A DNA stretch of 59,046 bases from the NCBI GenBank assembly GCA_951801955.1, contig CATOOV010000015.1, forward strand, positions 1 through 59,046, in the 5' to 3' direction. This DNA comes from an uncultured Lachnospiraceae bacterium. Lineage in GTDB: Bacteria; Bacillota; Clostridia; Lachnospirales; Lachnospiraceae. Of the stretch, positions 17,057-27,403 are shown piece by piece. Under the pieces are notes generated by a model, which saw only the letters and a program-made list of their open reading frames with translations, did no database searches and was not told where the DNA came from. The position numbers were made by a program, and so were the translations under genes. The stretch's first letter is position 1. The number at the start of each line of letters is the position of its first letter.

Positions 17057-20000
17057 TCAATTCAAGTATCGAAGTTTGTCAAAGCTTGTGCTTTTGCTGG
17101 AAAGCCGGTCAATAGACATGGACTGGACCGCCCGTTCAAATTTGTTATCCCGGATTAACCCTTCCCGGAATTCTTCGTAATTGGTGACATTGGGCAGATT
17201 GACCTCATCGATTGAGACAGTTACATTCCTTGCGGCACTGCCAGCATTTTGTCCCAAAATAGGCAATGGAAGAAAAGAAGAAACAGAAATACGGTTTTTC
17301 AGGGTAAGTGGGTCAATCGGTGTAAGTTCATAAGTTTGCTTTTCAAGAAATTCCAGTGTGTGTTTTTTAGATACAGCTACGTTCCCTTTCACTTTTGTCT
17401 TGTTGGATTTGGATGGAACAAGGTCTGGTGTGTAGTTTTCAGATGTTGCTATTTTCTCTTTCACTTTTGTCTTGTTGGATTTGGATGGAACAAGGTCTGT
17501 TTTCTTAGAGATTGAGTTGGTATTTGGGGTTTCTGCTTTTCTGTTTGGGATGGTTTTTTCCGAATATTTATCAGCTTCCTCAGCGGCAGTTTGGGTGGAG
17601 GCAGAGGTTGCCGCATCATCAGCATTTTTCAGCATATCTTTGTTAAAACTGTCTATTGCGGCTGCAAGGACGGAGACGGATGCCGCAAGGTTGGATTCAT
17701 CTAATATGTTCTTAAAGTGCTCTGTTGGAAGGTAACCAATGCCAGTCATGTTGTCTGCCACTGTCTGGGCGGCGTCATTTGCAGAATGGTTGATATCAGT
17801 GATCAGTTGGTCAAAATTTTCTGTCATGGAATCGATCAGTTCCTGGATTGCATCGTCAAAATCCTCACTAAGGTCAGAAAGCATTTCTTTTGTATTGGAA
17901 ATGTATTTGTCATATTGTGTCTCTTGCAAATCTTTTTCTGCCTCTTCCAGTGACACGGTAAGGGATTGTATTTTTGTCCTTGTTTCCTCAGACATATCTC
18001 CAGAGTATGCAAAAAGTTGTTTTCGGATATCTGCGATTTCTTTTGTCTTGTCAGAGATATTGTTCTGATAGTCAAACGCGTCCCTTTCGGCGTCCAACAA
18101 TTCCCCATATTCACTGGTTAACGTTTTAATCTTGTTGGAAAGCGCCTCATATCCCTGTTTGTAAAGGTCGATAATGGCATGTTTTTCCTCCTGTGCCGCT
18201 TTGACGGCATCCTGGTAGGAGTTTGTAAGCGCCTGTCTTCGATCTAACAGTGTCTTGTTGTATTGGTCATTGGAAAGCTCCTGGTCAATTTTTGTAAGTT
18301 CATCCATATAATCGCTTGCCTGTTCCAAAGATGTCTGATAATTGATTCCGTGGAGGTAGGCAGCAGATTTCCCATTTTCTGTGAGGCTTCCGCTTTCCTC
18401 ACTGACAAGATCTTTTCGGGACAATTCATGGATCATAAAGTTGACTTCAGATGTGACATTCCGCAGTTGGTTTTCCAGATAGTCAAAGTTATCCCATTGG
18501 ATCTGCTGGATTTGGTTTTTAAATTGCTGTATGGACAGAGTAGAGTCGTCGATTGCTTTTGTGACTGCTTCAATATCAGCGACTGCTTCATACCATTGGT
18601 CGGAGTATTTTGTAATGTTTCCGCTTTCTACAGATTCTTTTAGGGAAGCCATCATTTTATCTCGTTTTTCTTTTAGTGACGCTTGATTCAATTTTTCGTT
18701 TTTGGTCAGTTGTTTGTAATATTTGGTACTGGTCTGGTAGCCTTTTGCCTGGTTGAGATCCATTGCTTTATTGATTCGTTCTGCTTTTGCCGTGTTTTTG
18801 CTTTGTTTGTTGTTGTATTCTTGGGCAATGTTATTGATCTTTTCCAATGCAAGCGCCGCTGTTTCCGTTTTAGCTGTTTGGGCGTATAAGTCGGCGGTTG
18901 CTTTTGCCGTGTTTTTTGCCTCCAGCGCCTCATTATAGTTTTTGCATGCGAGACCAAAGCTTTCTGAAACGGTGTATGCTTTTTCGATATATTCAGCAGG
19001 AATCAGCTTGTTTTTGCTGACATAGTTTTTCTTAATTTTATCGACAATCTTCTTTTTTTGGTTCGTGGCAGAAAAATGCTTTATTTTTTGTTTTGCAGAA
19101 TTATAGTTTGAGGCAGCCTTTTTGTATGTAGTTTGGTAGGTTGACAAATTATTTCTGATATTGGAAATCTGTTTGTCCGCCCATTTGTTCTTAGCTTTTG
19201 CGGTTGTTTCATTTTGTGCCGCGGCAGAATAGAGCTGGTTTTTTGAATCCCTTCCACTGACCGTATTTGCAGCTTTGTCAAGCTTTGCCTGCAGTTTGGC
19301 GGCGTATGCCTCTGCCTTTGCCAGCGTCTCTGCCTCCTTTGCGCTCAGTTCATTGTCTACGGCTTCGTTGTATGCCTCACAGTTGTAATAGTAAGTCAGA
19401 TTATTATCCAAGTATTTCTGGCAAAATTCTTTTACGGCATCCAGCCCGTCTTTGCTGATTTTTCTGCCATTCTTAATGTTGGAAACTACTTGTTTTAGTT
19501 TTTTCTTAAGCGATTTATTTTTAAGCTTTTTGTAAGCCTTTGTGCTGCCAAAGCCTATTTTTTTGCCAGCTTTTCTGCGGTCGGAGGAAGACGTTTTCCT
19601 TGCTTTTTTATATGCCTGGGAGTTTTTCTCAGACTGCCTGGCCTGGGTATCAATATTATGATTTTTTGCTGCTGCGGATTCTGCGATGGACAAGCTCCCT
19701 CTGTCTGCATTCCGCTGCTTTGCATCCAGAATGTTCTGCAATTGTTCCTGCCGTAAACTTTGTTTTTCTGACTGTGCGGTAAGTGCATACAGTTCCAGGT
19801 TGAGTTTGTTTTCCTCCTGGGCATTTTTATTGGCATTGTAGTAATTGCAGTAGGACAAGAGTGTCTGCAGTTGTCGGTATTCTTTGCCGGATGCTGTTTT
19901 CATCGCTGTTACAATGCCATGAATGATGGAGGAGGGGATGAGTTTTCCAGATTTGGCTTTTTTGATTGCATCTGTGAAAAGTTTCTTGTTTTTCTTGGAG

Positions 20001-23000
20001 ACTTTGGAACGTGCCGCATGTTTTATTTTATCTCCATAATGGTTGTATGCTTTCTGGGTTGTGTTGTAAGCGTCCTTTAAGTTCTTCTGCTTGTCGTCAA
20101 TATTTTCTATTTTGTGATTTAACAGTTTATTTTTGCCAGAAGCAGTGGAAGCAGTGGAGAGTCTTGCGTTTATTTTTTCATCTGCAGCAGCTTCCTTTTC
20201 ATTTTTAAGTTCTGCATTTTGCCTTGCCAGGGAAGCGGCGGCGATGGCATTTTCAGCCATGGAATTTGTAAGGTCTTGGATGGAGTCGTTGTTGGACCTT
20301 ATGGACTCTTGGTATTCCTGCCATGCTTCGGAGCCTTTTTCCACATTCTTTTTCTGCTTTTCCAGCAATGTGTTTTGCCTTGATAGTTCCTGGATCTGTT
20401 TTTGGGCATTCTTGTTCAGGGAGGAATAGTCCTTACCAGAGGCAGAACCGCCCCATAATTCTTTGCTCTCGATTCTGCCTGAAATTTTGTCGTAAGATGT
20501 TGACAGGCTGTCAAGGGAGCGCTGTGCCTTTGTGATGTCAATTTCAATCCGCAGGTTTTTATTTCCAGCAATTTCACGTTCCAGTTCTTTGATGGATGCA
20601 GCGTTGCTGTCAATCTGTTCTTGAATGTTGTACCATTCTTCCGAATCTGTTTCCACTAGTTTTTGCTGTTCAAGCAGCAGTTTGTTCTGCTCCTGCAGGT
20701 TTTGGATCTGTGACTTGTTATTTTTGTCCAATTTCTGGTAATCTGTTTTCCGTACCTTTCGTTTTTCGTCGTCGATGTTGCCTTGGATGGCGTCGGCGCC
20801 AGACTGCAGCCGTTCAAGTTTTGCATTTGCATTGTCAATGCCCAATTGCAGCTTGTCTACGTTGAGCTGTGTAAGGGTTTGTTCCAGTTCTTCTGCCTGT
20901 TCTTGGCATTTGAGTGCCTTCTCATACCATTCCTGGTAACCATGGATGCGTTCCTTTAGTCCGTCGTCCTTGATTTCCGCAAACTCAATACTTCCATTTT
21001 GTATTTTAGCGACCCAATCTGGCTCAAGATTGTAACTTTCAGCTTTCGCCATATATTGTTCGTATGCCTCTTTTTGTTTGTTGAGTTCCTCTGTGGTTTT
21101 GGTGATGGTTTCAGCATAGGAGGCTTGCCTTGATTGAAGGGACTTGAAAACATTTTCAGCTTTTGCCTTTAACCTGCTTACGGCAGAACTTATGCGGGAG
21201 AGGGCGGTTTCAATAAAGTCAAAGAATTCTATGGTTTCTTCTTTCGTTTCTTTGTTGTCTTGTGTATCGCCGTTTCCTCCTGTGGTAGATCCTCCGTTGA
21301 AAGGTTTAATTTTAATCGGATTCCGATGGGAGTATTTTTTGGATATTCTGTCGTATGCCTCATCCCAATCCTCGCCGTTTGTCTTTTTAAATCCCTTGTC
21401 GTCGTAGCCGCCAGTGGCAGCGGCAAACTCCATGGCAGCGGCGGCGCCATAGGTAATGGCTATCAGGGATTCAAGGGATGAAATCTTTGAAGTGACGCCA
21501 AGGTCACTATTTTCCGCAAATATTGTCTCTGCGGCAACCGCAGACATAACGGCTTCCCGAACGCCCCAGACAGCGCCTTCTTCCTGTAAAAGTTTATCAA
21601 CTTCCTGAAGGCTTGCCTCTGTCACCCCATCTTTCACAAGCTTTAATGCTTCCATCGTCAGGCGGTTGGTTTCAAGTTTTTCATTGAGTGAGTTTTGTAC
21701 AATCTCTTCTGCATTGTCTACCCCCATTGCACTTAACTGGCTGATATAGTAATCTTTTTTGCTTTCCGTAAGGTTGGCAAGAAAATTGTTGCTTCTAATA
21801 TAAGCTGTGGCAAGGTCATTGGTAGCTTTCTGGACATCTTCGATCGAAGAGGAAGCGTCTCCCAATACGGTTTCATACTTTTTCCATTCTTTTGTCTGTT
21901 TTTTTAATCCTGGATCCATGCCAGACAACACGTCTGCGTCAATTGCCTTGTCTGGCTCTTCTTGTTTCTTCTGTAAATTCTCAGTAAGGCCGGAGATTCC
22001 TTTTTTCATGGACGCCAGTTGGTCAGCTGAAGATGCCAGTTTATTTACCTTTTCAATGACTTCATTGATCGAAGTTATATCGTTTGGTTTTATGCCAAGC
22101 TGGGTGAGGAAGGATTTGGAGCCTGTTGTTTGATGGAAAGATTCATAGGTCAACGCTCCGGCTTCCGCAAGGGAGAGGAGGTCTTCTTTCAAGGATTTTA
22201 ACGATTCATCTTCTGGAGTGTCCAGGGAGGACCAGGCTTGTTTGAAGGAGAGTTTTTGTTCTGGGATATTTCTTTGCCATTGTTCATACCAGGAGGAGAA
22301 GTGTGTGGCAGTTGCCATAAAGTCATCTACAGCAATTTTTAGATCATCTTCTGACAATGTTTTATCTATAAGCATTTGTGTAATCGTCTCATCACTTTTT
22401 GCTTCATCAATCATTTTCTGGCGGTATTGCTGAAAAGTTTCTAATGAATCAACGCTGATATCTGATAGTTCTTCGTTTGATATTGACAGGTCATCAATCA
22501 GTGAATCCACAAAATTATCAGTAGCTTGTGTTGAATTTTTACTAAAATTCCTATAATGGTCAATGGAATCCAAGATACTTGAATAGAAATTTGATTTGAT
22601 GAGTTCTGTTCCACGCATAGAATCCCTGAATTCTTCCAATCGTTTTATTTTATCTTCTATGTTGTCTATTTCCCTTGTATCTACGACAATATCATGGGAA
22701 ATTATGTTGTGGCTGTCCCTTACAATATCTGGAAAGTCCTTTTTAAAGTCGTTTAGAATATCAGCCCAGTAAACAGTTTCTCCATTTGTGTCTCTGTATT
22801 CATTTTTGTATGCATCGTGTTGTATTCCAAGGTATTCATAGAGCTCTTCTTGAGATATAGATGCATCGTTTCCATATTCATCAAAATCACCAACCAATGT
22901 ATCTGCCGTATATTGTGCTTTATAATAATTATTCCTTGCCTCTTCCAAATTTTGTTTTGATTTTTTACCTTGTATTTCTTTTAGTTTGGTAAGCTGCTCG

Positions 23001-24025
23001 TCCAGTTTCCCATTAACTAAATCAAGGTTTTTGGCTTCTGCGCCAACCAGGTCTGCAATATCGTATTGTAATTCCTTAATTTGATTTCTGTCATCTGCAT
23101 TGAGAGCAGACTTCGAACGTAATTCTTTATATTTTTCAATTAAATTGTTGAGTGATCCAGTTTCTTCTTTATTCGTCTGGATTTGCTCTCTTGACTTCTC
23201 ATAAGCTTCTACTGCTGCGTCGCTATCTTTCTTCCGAGATTTTGCAAGTTCTTTAAAAACTAATGTTAATCCGCCTATAACTGTAGTAGCTAGTACGGTC
23301 CATCCAGCAGGATTAGTAGTCAGCCATACTTTTGTAGCTTGTATTTGTTCCCAGATGGCAAGGGTAGCAGCTTTTAACGATGCAATCCATTTGGGGAGTG
23401 TGCTTGTTGTTTGGGTTTCCATAGATGCAGTTACCCCAATTCGCATGGCAAGTTCTTGTGCCTGTGCTTCTGTCAAAGCGTGATCAGTAACTAGTTGTTT
23501 TAGTTTTTCAGTTGTTAATTTTACAGTTTGGTGTTCCTGCCCTTCGATGGCAGCAGATACCCCCAAGGAAGCCATCGCTGCACTGGTATCTGCTTCTGCA
23601 CCTAATACAGTTTGTAAGTTCTCGTGTACTTTTGCAACGGTCAGTTCCTGTTTCCGGGCTAATAATCCTGCATCTGCCATTGCCTGATAATTTTTGGCGA
23701 CATTTGATTCGCTTACCGCCAATGTATCTGCAATTTGTGCATTGGTAAGTCCCTGGGTTGATAGTAAGAGTGCTGCCTGCTTAGGTTCTAGTCCTTCTAC
23801 TGCGTTTGCATATTCCTGTATTTGCGATATTGAAAAATTTCCGTAATTTGCATTTGAAATAGATCGCAGTTCATTATTGTAGGCTTGGAGCTGGGTAGTA
23901 TCCAAATTACCAAACAATGTATGGATCTGTTTTCCTGATAATGAATTAGTATTGATATTTATAGAATCTAAAGTTTGTATCTTATCTGTTAAAGTAGATA
24001 TTTCTTTTTTTATATCTTTGATTTT
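17057..24025 (-). CDS. Tape-measure protein, exon 2 (C-terminal 2322 residues)
   Basis: This continues the frame of exon 1 after removal of the group I intron; the join reads ...FLNKG|KIKDIKKEIS... The fused protein is about 2917 residues. Exon 2 has a hydrophobic segment (WTVLATTVIGGLTLVF) and then about 1,800 residues of Lys/Gln/Ala-rich coiled coil with many N-K-K-L/A-x-x-K repeats. Near the C-terminus is a 26-residue duplication (DLVPSKSNKTKVK twice), followed by VSIDEVNLPNV, a common tape-measure ending. Without splicing, translation would need a TTG start (23917) lacking a good ribosome-binding site. A tape measure this long implies a very long non-contractile tail if one is made. Confidence 0.85.
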   Translation of the reverse strand, partial: KIKDIKKEISTLTDKIQTLDSININTNSLSGKQIHTLFGNLDTTQLQAYNNELRSISNANYGNFSISQIQEYANAVEGLEPKQAALLLSTQGLTNAQIADTLAVSESNVAKNYQAMADAGLLARKQELTVAKVHENLQTVLGAEADTSAAMASLGVSAAIEGQEHQTVKLTTEKLKQLVTDHALTEAQAQELAMRIGVTASMETQTTSTLPKWIASLKAATLAIWEQIQATKVWLTTNPAGWTVLATTVIGGLTLVFKELAKSRKKDSDAAVEAYEKSREQIQTNKEETGSLNNLIEKYKELRSKSALNADDRNQIKELQYDIADLVGAEAKNLDLVNGKLDEQLTKLKEIQGKKSKQNLEEARNNYYKAQYTADTLVGDFDEYGNDASISQEELYEYLGIQHDAYKNEYRDTNGETVYWADILNDFKKDFPDIVRDSHNIISHDIVVDTREIDNIEDKIKRLEEFRDSMRGTELIKSNFYSSILDSIDHYRNFSKNSTQATDNFVDSLIDDLSISNEELSDISVDSLETFQQYRQKMIDEAKSDETITQMLIDKTLSEDDLKIAVDDFMATATHFSSWYEQWQRNIPEQKLSFKQAWSSLDTPEDESLKSLKEDLLSLAEAGALTYESFHQTTGSKSFLTQLGIKPNDITSINEVIEKVNKLASSADQLASMKKGISGLTENLQKKQEEPDKAIDADVLSGMDPGLKKQTKEWKKYETVLGDASSSIEDVQKATNDLATAYIRSNNFLANLTESKKDYYISQLSAMGVDNAEEIVQNSLNEKLETNRLTMEALKLVKDGVTEASLQEVDKLLQEEGAVWGVREAVMSAVAAETIFAENSDLGVTSKISSLESLIAITYGAAAAMEFAAATGGYDDKGFKKTNGEDWDEAYDRISKKYSHRNPIKIKPFNGGSTTGGNGDTQDNKETKEETIEFFDFIETALSRISSAVSRLKAKAENVFKSLQSRQASYAETITKTTEELNKQKEAYEQYMAKAESYNLEPDWVAKIQNGSIEFAEIKDDGLKERIHGYQEWYEKALKCQEQAEELEQTLTQLNVDKLQLGIDNANAKLERLQSGADAIQGNIDDEKRKVRKTDYQKLDKNNKSQIQNLQEQNKLLLEQQKLVETDSEEWYNIQEQIDSNAASIKELEREIAGNKNLRIEIDITKAQRSLDSLSTSYDKISGRIESKELWGGSASGKDYSSLNKNAQKQIQELSRQNTLLEKQKKNVEKGSEAWQEYQESIRSNNDSIQDLTNSMAENAIAAASLARQNAELKNEKEAAADEKINARLSTASTASGKNKLLNHKIENIDDKQKNLKDAYNTTQKAYNHYGDKIKHAARSKVSKKNKKLFTDAIKKAKSGKLIPSSIIHGIVTAMKTASGKEYRQLQTLLSYCNYYNANKNAQEENKLNLELYALTAQSEKQSLRQEQLQNILDAKQRNADRGSLSIAESAAAKNHNIDTQARQSEKNSQAYKKARKTSSSDRRKAGKKIGFGSTKAYKKLKNKSLKKKLKQVVSNIKNGRKISKDGLDAVKEFCQKYLDNNLTYYYNCEAYNEAVDNELSAKEAETLAKAEAYAAKLQAKLDKAANTVSGRDSKNQLYSAAAQNETTAKAKNKWADKQISNIRNNLSTYQTTYKKAASNYNSAKQKIKHFSATNQKKKIVDKIKKNYVSKNKLIPAEYIEKAYTVSESFGLACKNYNEALEAKNTAKATADLYAQTAKTETAALALEKINNIAQEYNNKQSKNTAKAERINKAMDLNQAKGYQTSTKYYKQLTKNEKLNQASLKEKRDKMMASLKESVESGNITKYSDQWYEAVADIEAVTKAIDDSTLSIQQFKNQIQQIQWDNFDYLENQLRNVTSEVNFMIHELSRKDLVSEESGSLTENGKSAAYLHGINYQTSLEQASDYMDELTKIDQELSNDQYNKTLLDRRQALTNSYQDAVKAAQEEKHAIIDLYKQGYEALSNKIKTLTSEYGELLDAERDAFDYQNNISDKTKEIADIRKQLFAYSGDMSEETRTKIQSLTVSLEEAEKDLQETQYDKYISNTKEMLSDLSEDFDDAIQELIDSMTENFDQLITDINHSANDAAQTVADNMTGIGYLPTEHFKNILDESNLAASVSVLAAAIDSFNKDMLKNADDAATSASTQTAAEEADKYSEKTIPNRKAETPNTNSISKKTDLVPSKSNKTKVKEKIATSENYTPDLVPSKSNKTKVKGNVAVSKKHTLEFLEKQTYELTPIDPLTLKNRISVSSFLPLPILGQNAGSAARNVTVSIDEVNLPNVTNYEEFREGLIRDNKFERAVQSMSIDRLSSKSTSFDKLRYLN

Positions 24026-24037
24026 CTATTTATGAGA

Positions 24038-24066
24038 TTGAATTTATTATAGAATTTTGCTATAAT
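24038..24066 (+). promoter_or_regulatory. Promoter of the antisense intron gene
   Basis: TTGAAT (24038-24043) and TATAAT (24061-24066) are 17 bp apart on the plus strand, upstream of the gene at 24103. The -35 box overlaps the 3' arm of the intron's terminal stem. Confidence 0.65.
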
Positions 24067-24102
24067 GCTAAGAGAATATAATTAAATCGGGGGTACAAGG
24101 TA

Positions 24103-24690
24103 ATGAAAAATAGTCCGTTCCAAAAATACCAGCAAAAACAAGTGAATCTAAAAAATGGTAATAAACCACCAAATGAAGAAATGGTCAAATTGAATCAATA
24201 TAGAGATAAAGAGGAACTATGGCGTAAAATATTTATTTTTTTTGTTGTAGGAGGTTTGATCATATGTGCCATAATTCTTTCATTACCAACGTCAAGTATT
24301 ATTGTTCAATATAGGATTGATGTATCTACAGCTTCACTTATACGAAATATAGAATATTGTATAGCAACAGCAGTTCTAGTTTTTGTCTTATTTTCTTTAT
24401 TAATGTTGTTGAAATTTCATATAGCTTATCAAAATTTGTTTCATAAAATCCACAGAAAGAACCACCCATATGAATCAACTATGAAGAAAAATGCACCACT
24501 TGACAAGCCAATGCCAATACATACTATAGATAATGTTGATAATAAAATATTAAAATGTCCTAAATGTAGTTCAACACATATAGCTACTATTAACCGCGGT
24601 TTTTCGATTGTTACAGGATTTTGGGGTGCCGGCTCTCCAAGAAATGTTTGCCAGATGTGTGGATATAAATGGAAACCTGGGGATTTTTAA
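24103..24690 (+). CDS. Membrane protein with C-terminal zinc ribbon, antisense inside the intron
   Basis: 195 residues. A polar N-terminus is followed by two transmembrane segments (about 42-62 and 84-104), a basic linker, and a C-terminal zinc ribbon with Cys152/Cys155 and Cys183/Cys186 (CPKC...CQMC) around [12 protein letters not shown] recognise the architecture but no assigned function. It is transcribed against the tape-measure gene, from its own promoter, and lies wholly within the loop of the intron's 3' stem, where sense-strand homing endonucleases are normally found. AAGG lies 3-6 bp before the ATG. Repeat copy B begins 4 bp after its stop codon. The composition is AT-rich compared with the surrounding tail genes, suggesting separate acquisition. 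Confidence 0.75.
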   Translation: MKNSPFQKYQQKQVNLKNGNKPPNEEMVKLNQYRDKEELWRKIFIFFVVGGLIICAIILSLPTSSIIVQYRIDVSTASLIRNIEYCIATAVLVFVLFSLLMLLKFHIAYQNLFHKIHRKNHPYESTMKKNAPLDKPMPIHTIDNVDNKILKCPKCSSTHIATINRGFSIVTGFWGAGSPRNVCQMCGYKWKPGDF

Positions 24691-24693
24691 ATA

Positions 24694-24921
24694 TTTATTC
24701 CCGCGAGCAATGTACCCAAAGGGCACTTAGGAAAATAGCCATGTTTCCATGGATATTTGACGGTGCTATGCGCCAGTGGCGCATGTTAAGCATGTACCAA
24801 AACGGAATGTAGACAGCCGCGAGGGTAGGTGCCCTTTGGGTGCGAATACCCCGCCCTTGGGGCGAACTTGCATAAAACAAGTTAAGAAATGCCCCGTCAG
24901 CTTGCTGCGGGGCATTTGACT
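24694..24921 (+). repeat. Interspersed structured repeat, copy B (inside the intron)
   Basis: Full-length copy with the same ACCCAAAGGGCAC/GTGCCCTTTGGGT arms, central GCGCCAGTGGCGC hairpin and terminal CCCCGTCAG...CTGCGGGG hairpin ending TTTGACT. It differs from A and C at scattered positions and in the segment before the last hairpin. The remainder to 25409 is the ribozyme core. Confidence 0.9.
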
Positions 24922-25409
24922 AATATTGTATTTTTTCAATCTCACTCTATGCTGCTTCTCGGAGTTCCCTCCTTGCTGGTCTTTCTACCAGCGAGCATAG
25001 ACTGCCATACGTTGTATGACAGAAATTGGACTGTCTCTCTGTATCTTGAATTTAAGACACTGTGCCTTACAGTCTCTGCGCCTTCACCCTCGTTCAACGT
25101 AGGAGGGCAGGATTCCATCCCTGCCCTGTGAGCCTTACAGTCTCACAGCTTGGTTTCGGATTTCCCATCTTTGTATATCTTATTTTTCATAGTATACGGG
25201 GCTGGTTAGCGTTATTGGTTAGCATATAGCCAGACATCCGTTTTTTTTGCCTTTCGGCACTGTCACGCCTGCCATTACTGGCTACGTTGTAGTGGATGTC
25301 AATAAGGGATTCCCGTTGTATTACTTGGCTTCCACCTTTCATACTTTGACACCTTTTAAAACTTGCAATATGGTGTTGCCGCCATAAAGGGCAAAATCAT
25401 GTTTGACCT

Positions 25410-27194
25410 ACCTTTGTTTAAGAATGCAAATGCACCTAAGCCAATGGTTCCCATAGAACCTAGGGCGCTTGTGACACGATTGACAATAGACAAAATGCCA
25501 TCAAAGGCATTGACCGTGCCAATTGCCGCATCGGAATCAGCAATATTTTCAACGGTACTTGTCCAGGTATTGGATAACTTGTTTAAAGCGCCTTCCCAGT
25601 TATTGGCGCTTTTCATAGCGGTATCCATAGCAGAACCACCTGAATTTTGATAGTCTCCCAACATTTTTTCATATTTGTCCCAGTTTGTCAGAATGCTGCT
25701 GAGCACATTGCTCCGGTACTTGCCGCCGATATCTGAGAGGATGGCGGATTTTTCTGCCGAATCGTCTGGCAGGGAATTGTAAACTTCCGAGAGTTCTTTT
25801 AAAATTTCCATAGGAGCCCTCAGTTTTTCCATGCCATTTTGCATAGAGCTCAATTCGATTCCTAGGCTGCGGCATCTTGCTTCCGCTTTTTCTAATGCTT
25901 TGTCGTCAATCACTTCACTGTCAAATCCGGTTTCTCCTTTTATTTGCTGAAGATCCATGATAATTGCCCTTACTGCGCGTCCAACGGTTTCCGCAGACTC
26001 TTTTGTTGTGGCAATGCCAGTTCCCAACAATGCAGTCATTTCATCTTCCGAAATATTTAAATTTGCCAATTGGCTGGCGGCGACTTTGGTTGCTTGGGCG
26101 AGTTCTTCCAAGCTTACAGCGTTCCTGCTTGTAACCTGATTCTGACCATCAAGCAGTGCTGTCAATTTTTCGGCATTTCCTGCATATTGGAAGGCGGCAT
26201 CGTTTGCAATTACATATTCATTTGCAAGGTTGGCATCAATACCACCAGCGCTTTGGGCAAGGGTGCTGATCTCTGCCAGCTCTTCTGCATTTCCATAGCC
26301 TGCCTGGTACATTTTCAAAACATTCGTCAGATAATCAGATGCTTTTATGCCATATTTGTCTGCATTTTCATAGGAAGAGTCCCCCAATATTTTTAACTGA
26401 CCGGCGGACAGGTCACTGGTTTTGCTGATTTCGGTTAAGATAGTGTTTGCCTCTTTTAATTCACTTAATGCCTGTTTTATCTTTGAGAAACTTTGTGAAA
26501 TAAGATATGTGGAATTTAACCAATGGCTGAAGATGTTGCTTCCCTCTTTGAGTGACTGAAAAAATGATTTGCCGAGTTTTCCAGATTGTCCGGCAGCAGT
26601 GCTTACCTGTCGGAAGGATGATTCGATTTCAGCAACTCTTTGATGTGTCAATTGGGCGCCGGAAGCCGTTTCAGACATCATGTTACGCAATTGCAAGCCC
26701 CATCTGCTATGGGCAGCCCCGTTCTTGTTGTAGAAATCCTCAATTTGATTATGCAGTGAAGAGATAACTGAGTTTTTTGCAAATTGAGCAGTCATTTGGC
26801 TTATAGAAGTTGTAACATGCTTAATTTGAGTACCCAATTCTTTTTCTGTTTGGATTAATGTTTGTTGGTTTTCAAAAGTATTATTTTTTGAGAGGGCTGC
26901 AGAAGCAGCGTTCAGTTTTTGGAATGCTTCAGACAGTGCGTCTGTGCTGATTTTTGCATTTCCATTGGTATCTGTCCATTGTTTGGTACGTGAGATTAGG
27001 TTGTCAATTTTTGTTTCATAATTACCAGTATCAATGGAGAGTCGAATGGTGTTTGCGATTTGTGTTTGCTGCATTTGTGCTTGCTGCATTTGTGCTTGAA
27101 GCATAGAGGAAAATGCTTTTGCTTGTTCTTCACGTTTTGAAATTTCAAAATCAATAGTTGCAGACTTATTCTTAGGGTTATTTGTGTTTGCCAT
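25410..27194 (-). CDS. Tape-measure protein, exon 1 (N-terminal 595 residues)
   Basis: This is the TP901-type tape-measure N-terminal region. After a Q/M-rich start come long helices and then the conserved block (about residues 230-560) with ANTILTEISKTSDLS, SDYLTNVLKMYQAGYG, LAQSAGGIDANLA, ISEDEMTALLGTGI and WEGALNKLSNTW. I start at ATG 27194 because AAAGGAGG lies 8 bp upstream; the frame is open 13 codons further. Unspliced mRNA would end after 17 intron-encoded codons at 25356. The splice falls between codons, so exon 2 continues in frame. The gene encodes the scaffold that sets tail length and is ejected on DNA delivery. Confidence 0.87.
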
Positions 27195-27403
27195 TTTTGT
27201 AATTACCTCCTTTTTTTGATTTAAAAACGGCAAATGACAGTACCTTCAAAAATGAAAGCACTGCCATCTGTTGATAGAAAAGTATCAGCCCCCAGGAAGT
27301 TACCAATTTTGTGTTGGGGTGTATCATGTATCTCTATCATATAGAAAAATCTCATTTTAAAACAGAAGATCTGAAAAACCTTGATTTTATAGGCAATTTC
27401 AGG

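Larger units (their letters stand above)
24026..25409 (-). ncRNA. Group I self-splicing intron in the tape-measure gene
   Basis: All four core elements read on the minus strand: P (CAACGGGAATCCC, ~25306-25322), Q (AAATCCGAAACCAAGC, ~25148-25165), R (GCAGAGACTGTAAGG, ~25060-25080) and S (GATACAGAGAGACAGTCC, ~25027-25045). P7 forms between ACTGT and ACAGT. The 5' splice site follows AAAGGT (U25410); P1 pairs AAAGGU with GCCCUUU (25386-25392, one bulged C, U-G at the cut). P10 pairs GAUUUU (25393-25398) with AAAAUC, the first six bases of exon 2. The intron ends in G (24026). The order P1, then a TATGG/CCATA P2, matches the td-type layout. A 10-bp stem (24935-24944 with 24033-24042) closes a large 3' loop holding an antisense gene and repeat copy B. 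There is no homing endonuclease. Confidence 0.88.

Noticed and set aside
20100..21100. Repeat-like DNA within the tape-measure gene
   Set aside because: The periodicity follows coiled-coil coding (Lys/Gln/Asn/Ala heptads), not an inserted element.
17249..21481. Many plus-strand open frames opposite the tape-measure gene
   Set aside because: They are antisense shadows of a Lys/Gln-rich coiled-coil gene; no RBS or domain support.
24026..25409. IStron (group I intron fused to an IS605 transposon)
   Set aside because: The ribozyme is at the 5' part as in IStrons, but there is no tnpA or tnpB, and the only gene inside is antisense and unrelated.
17057..27194. Two separate tape-measure genes, or one broken by deletion or transposon
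   Set aside because: The P1 and P10 pairings plus P, Q, R and S elements place a group I intron exactly between in-frame exons, so one spliced gene explains the data better.
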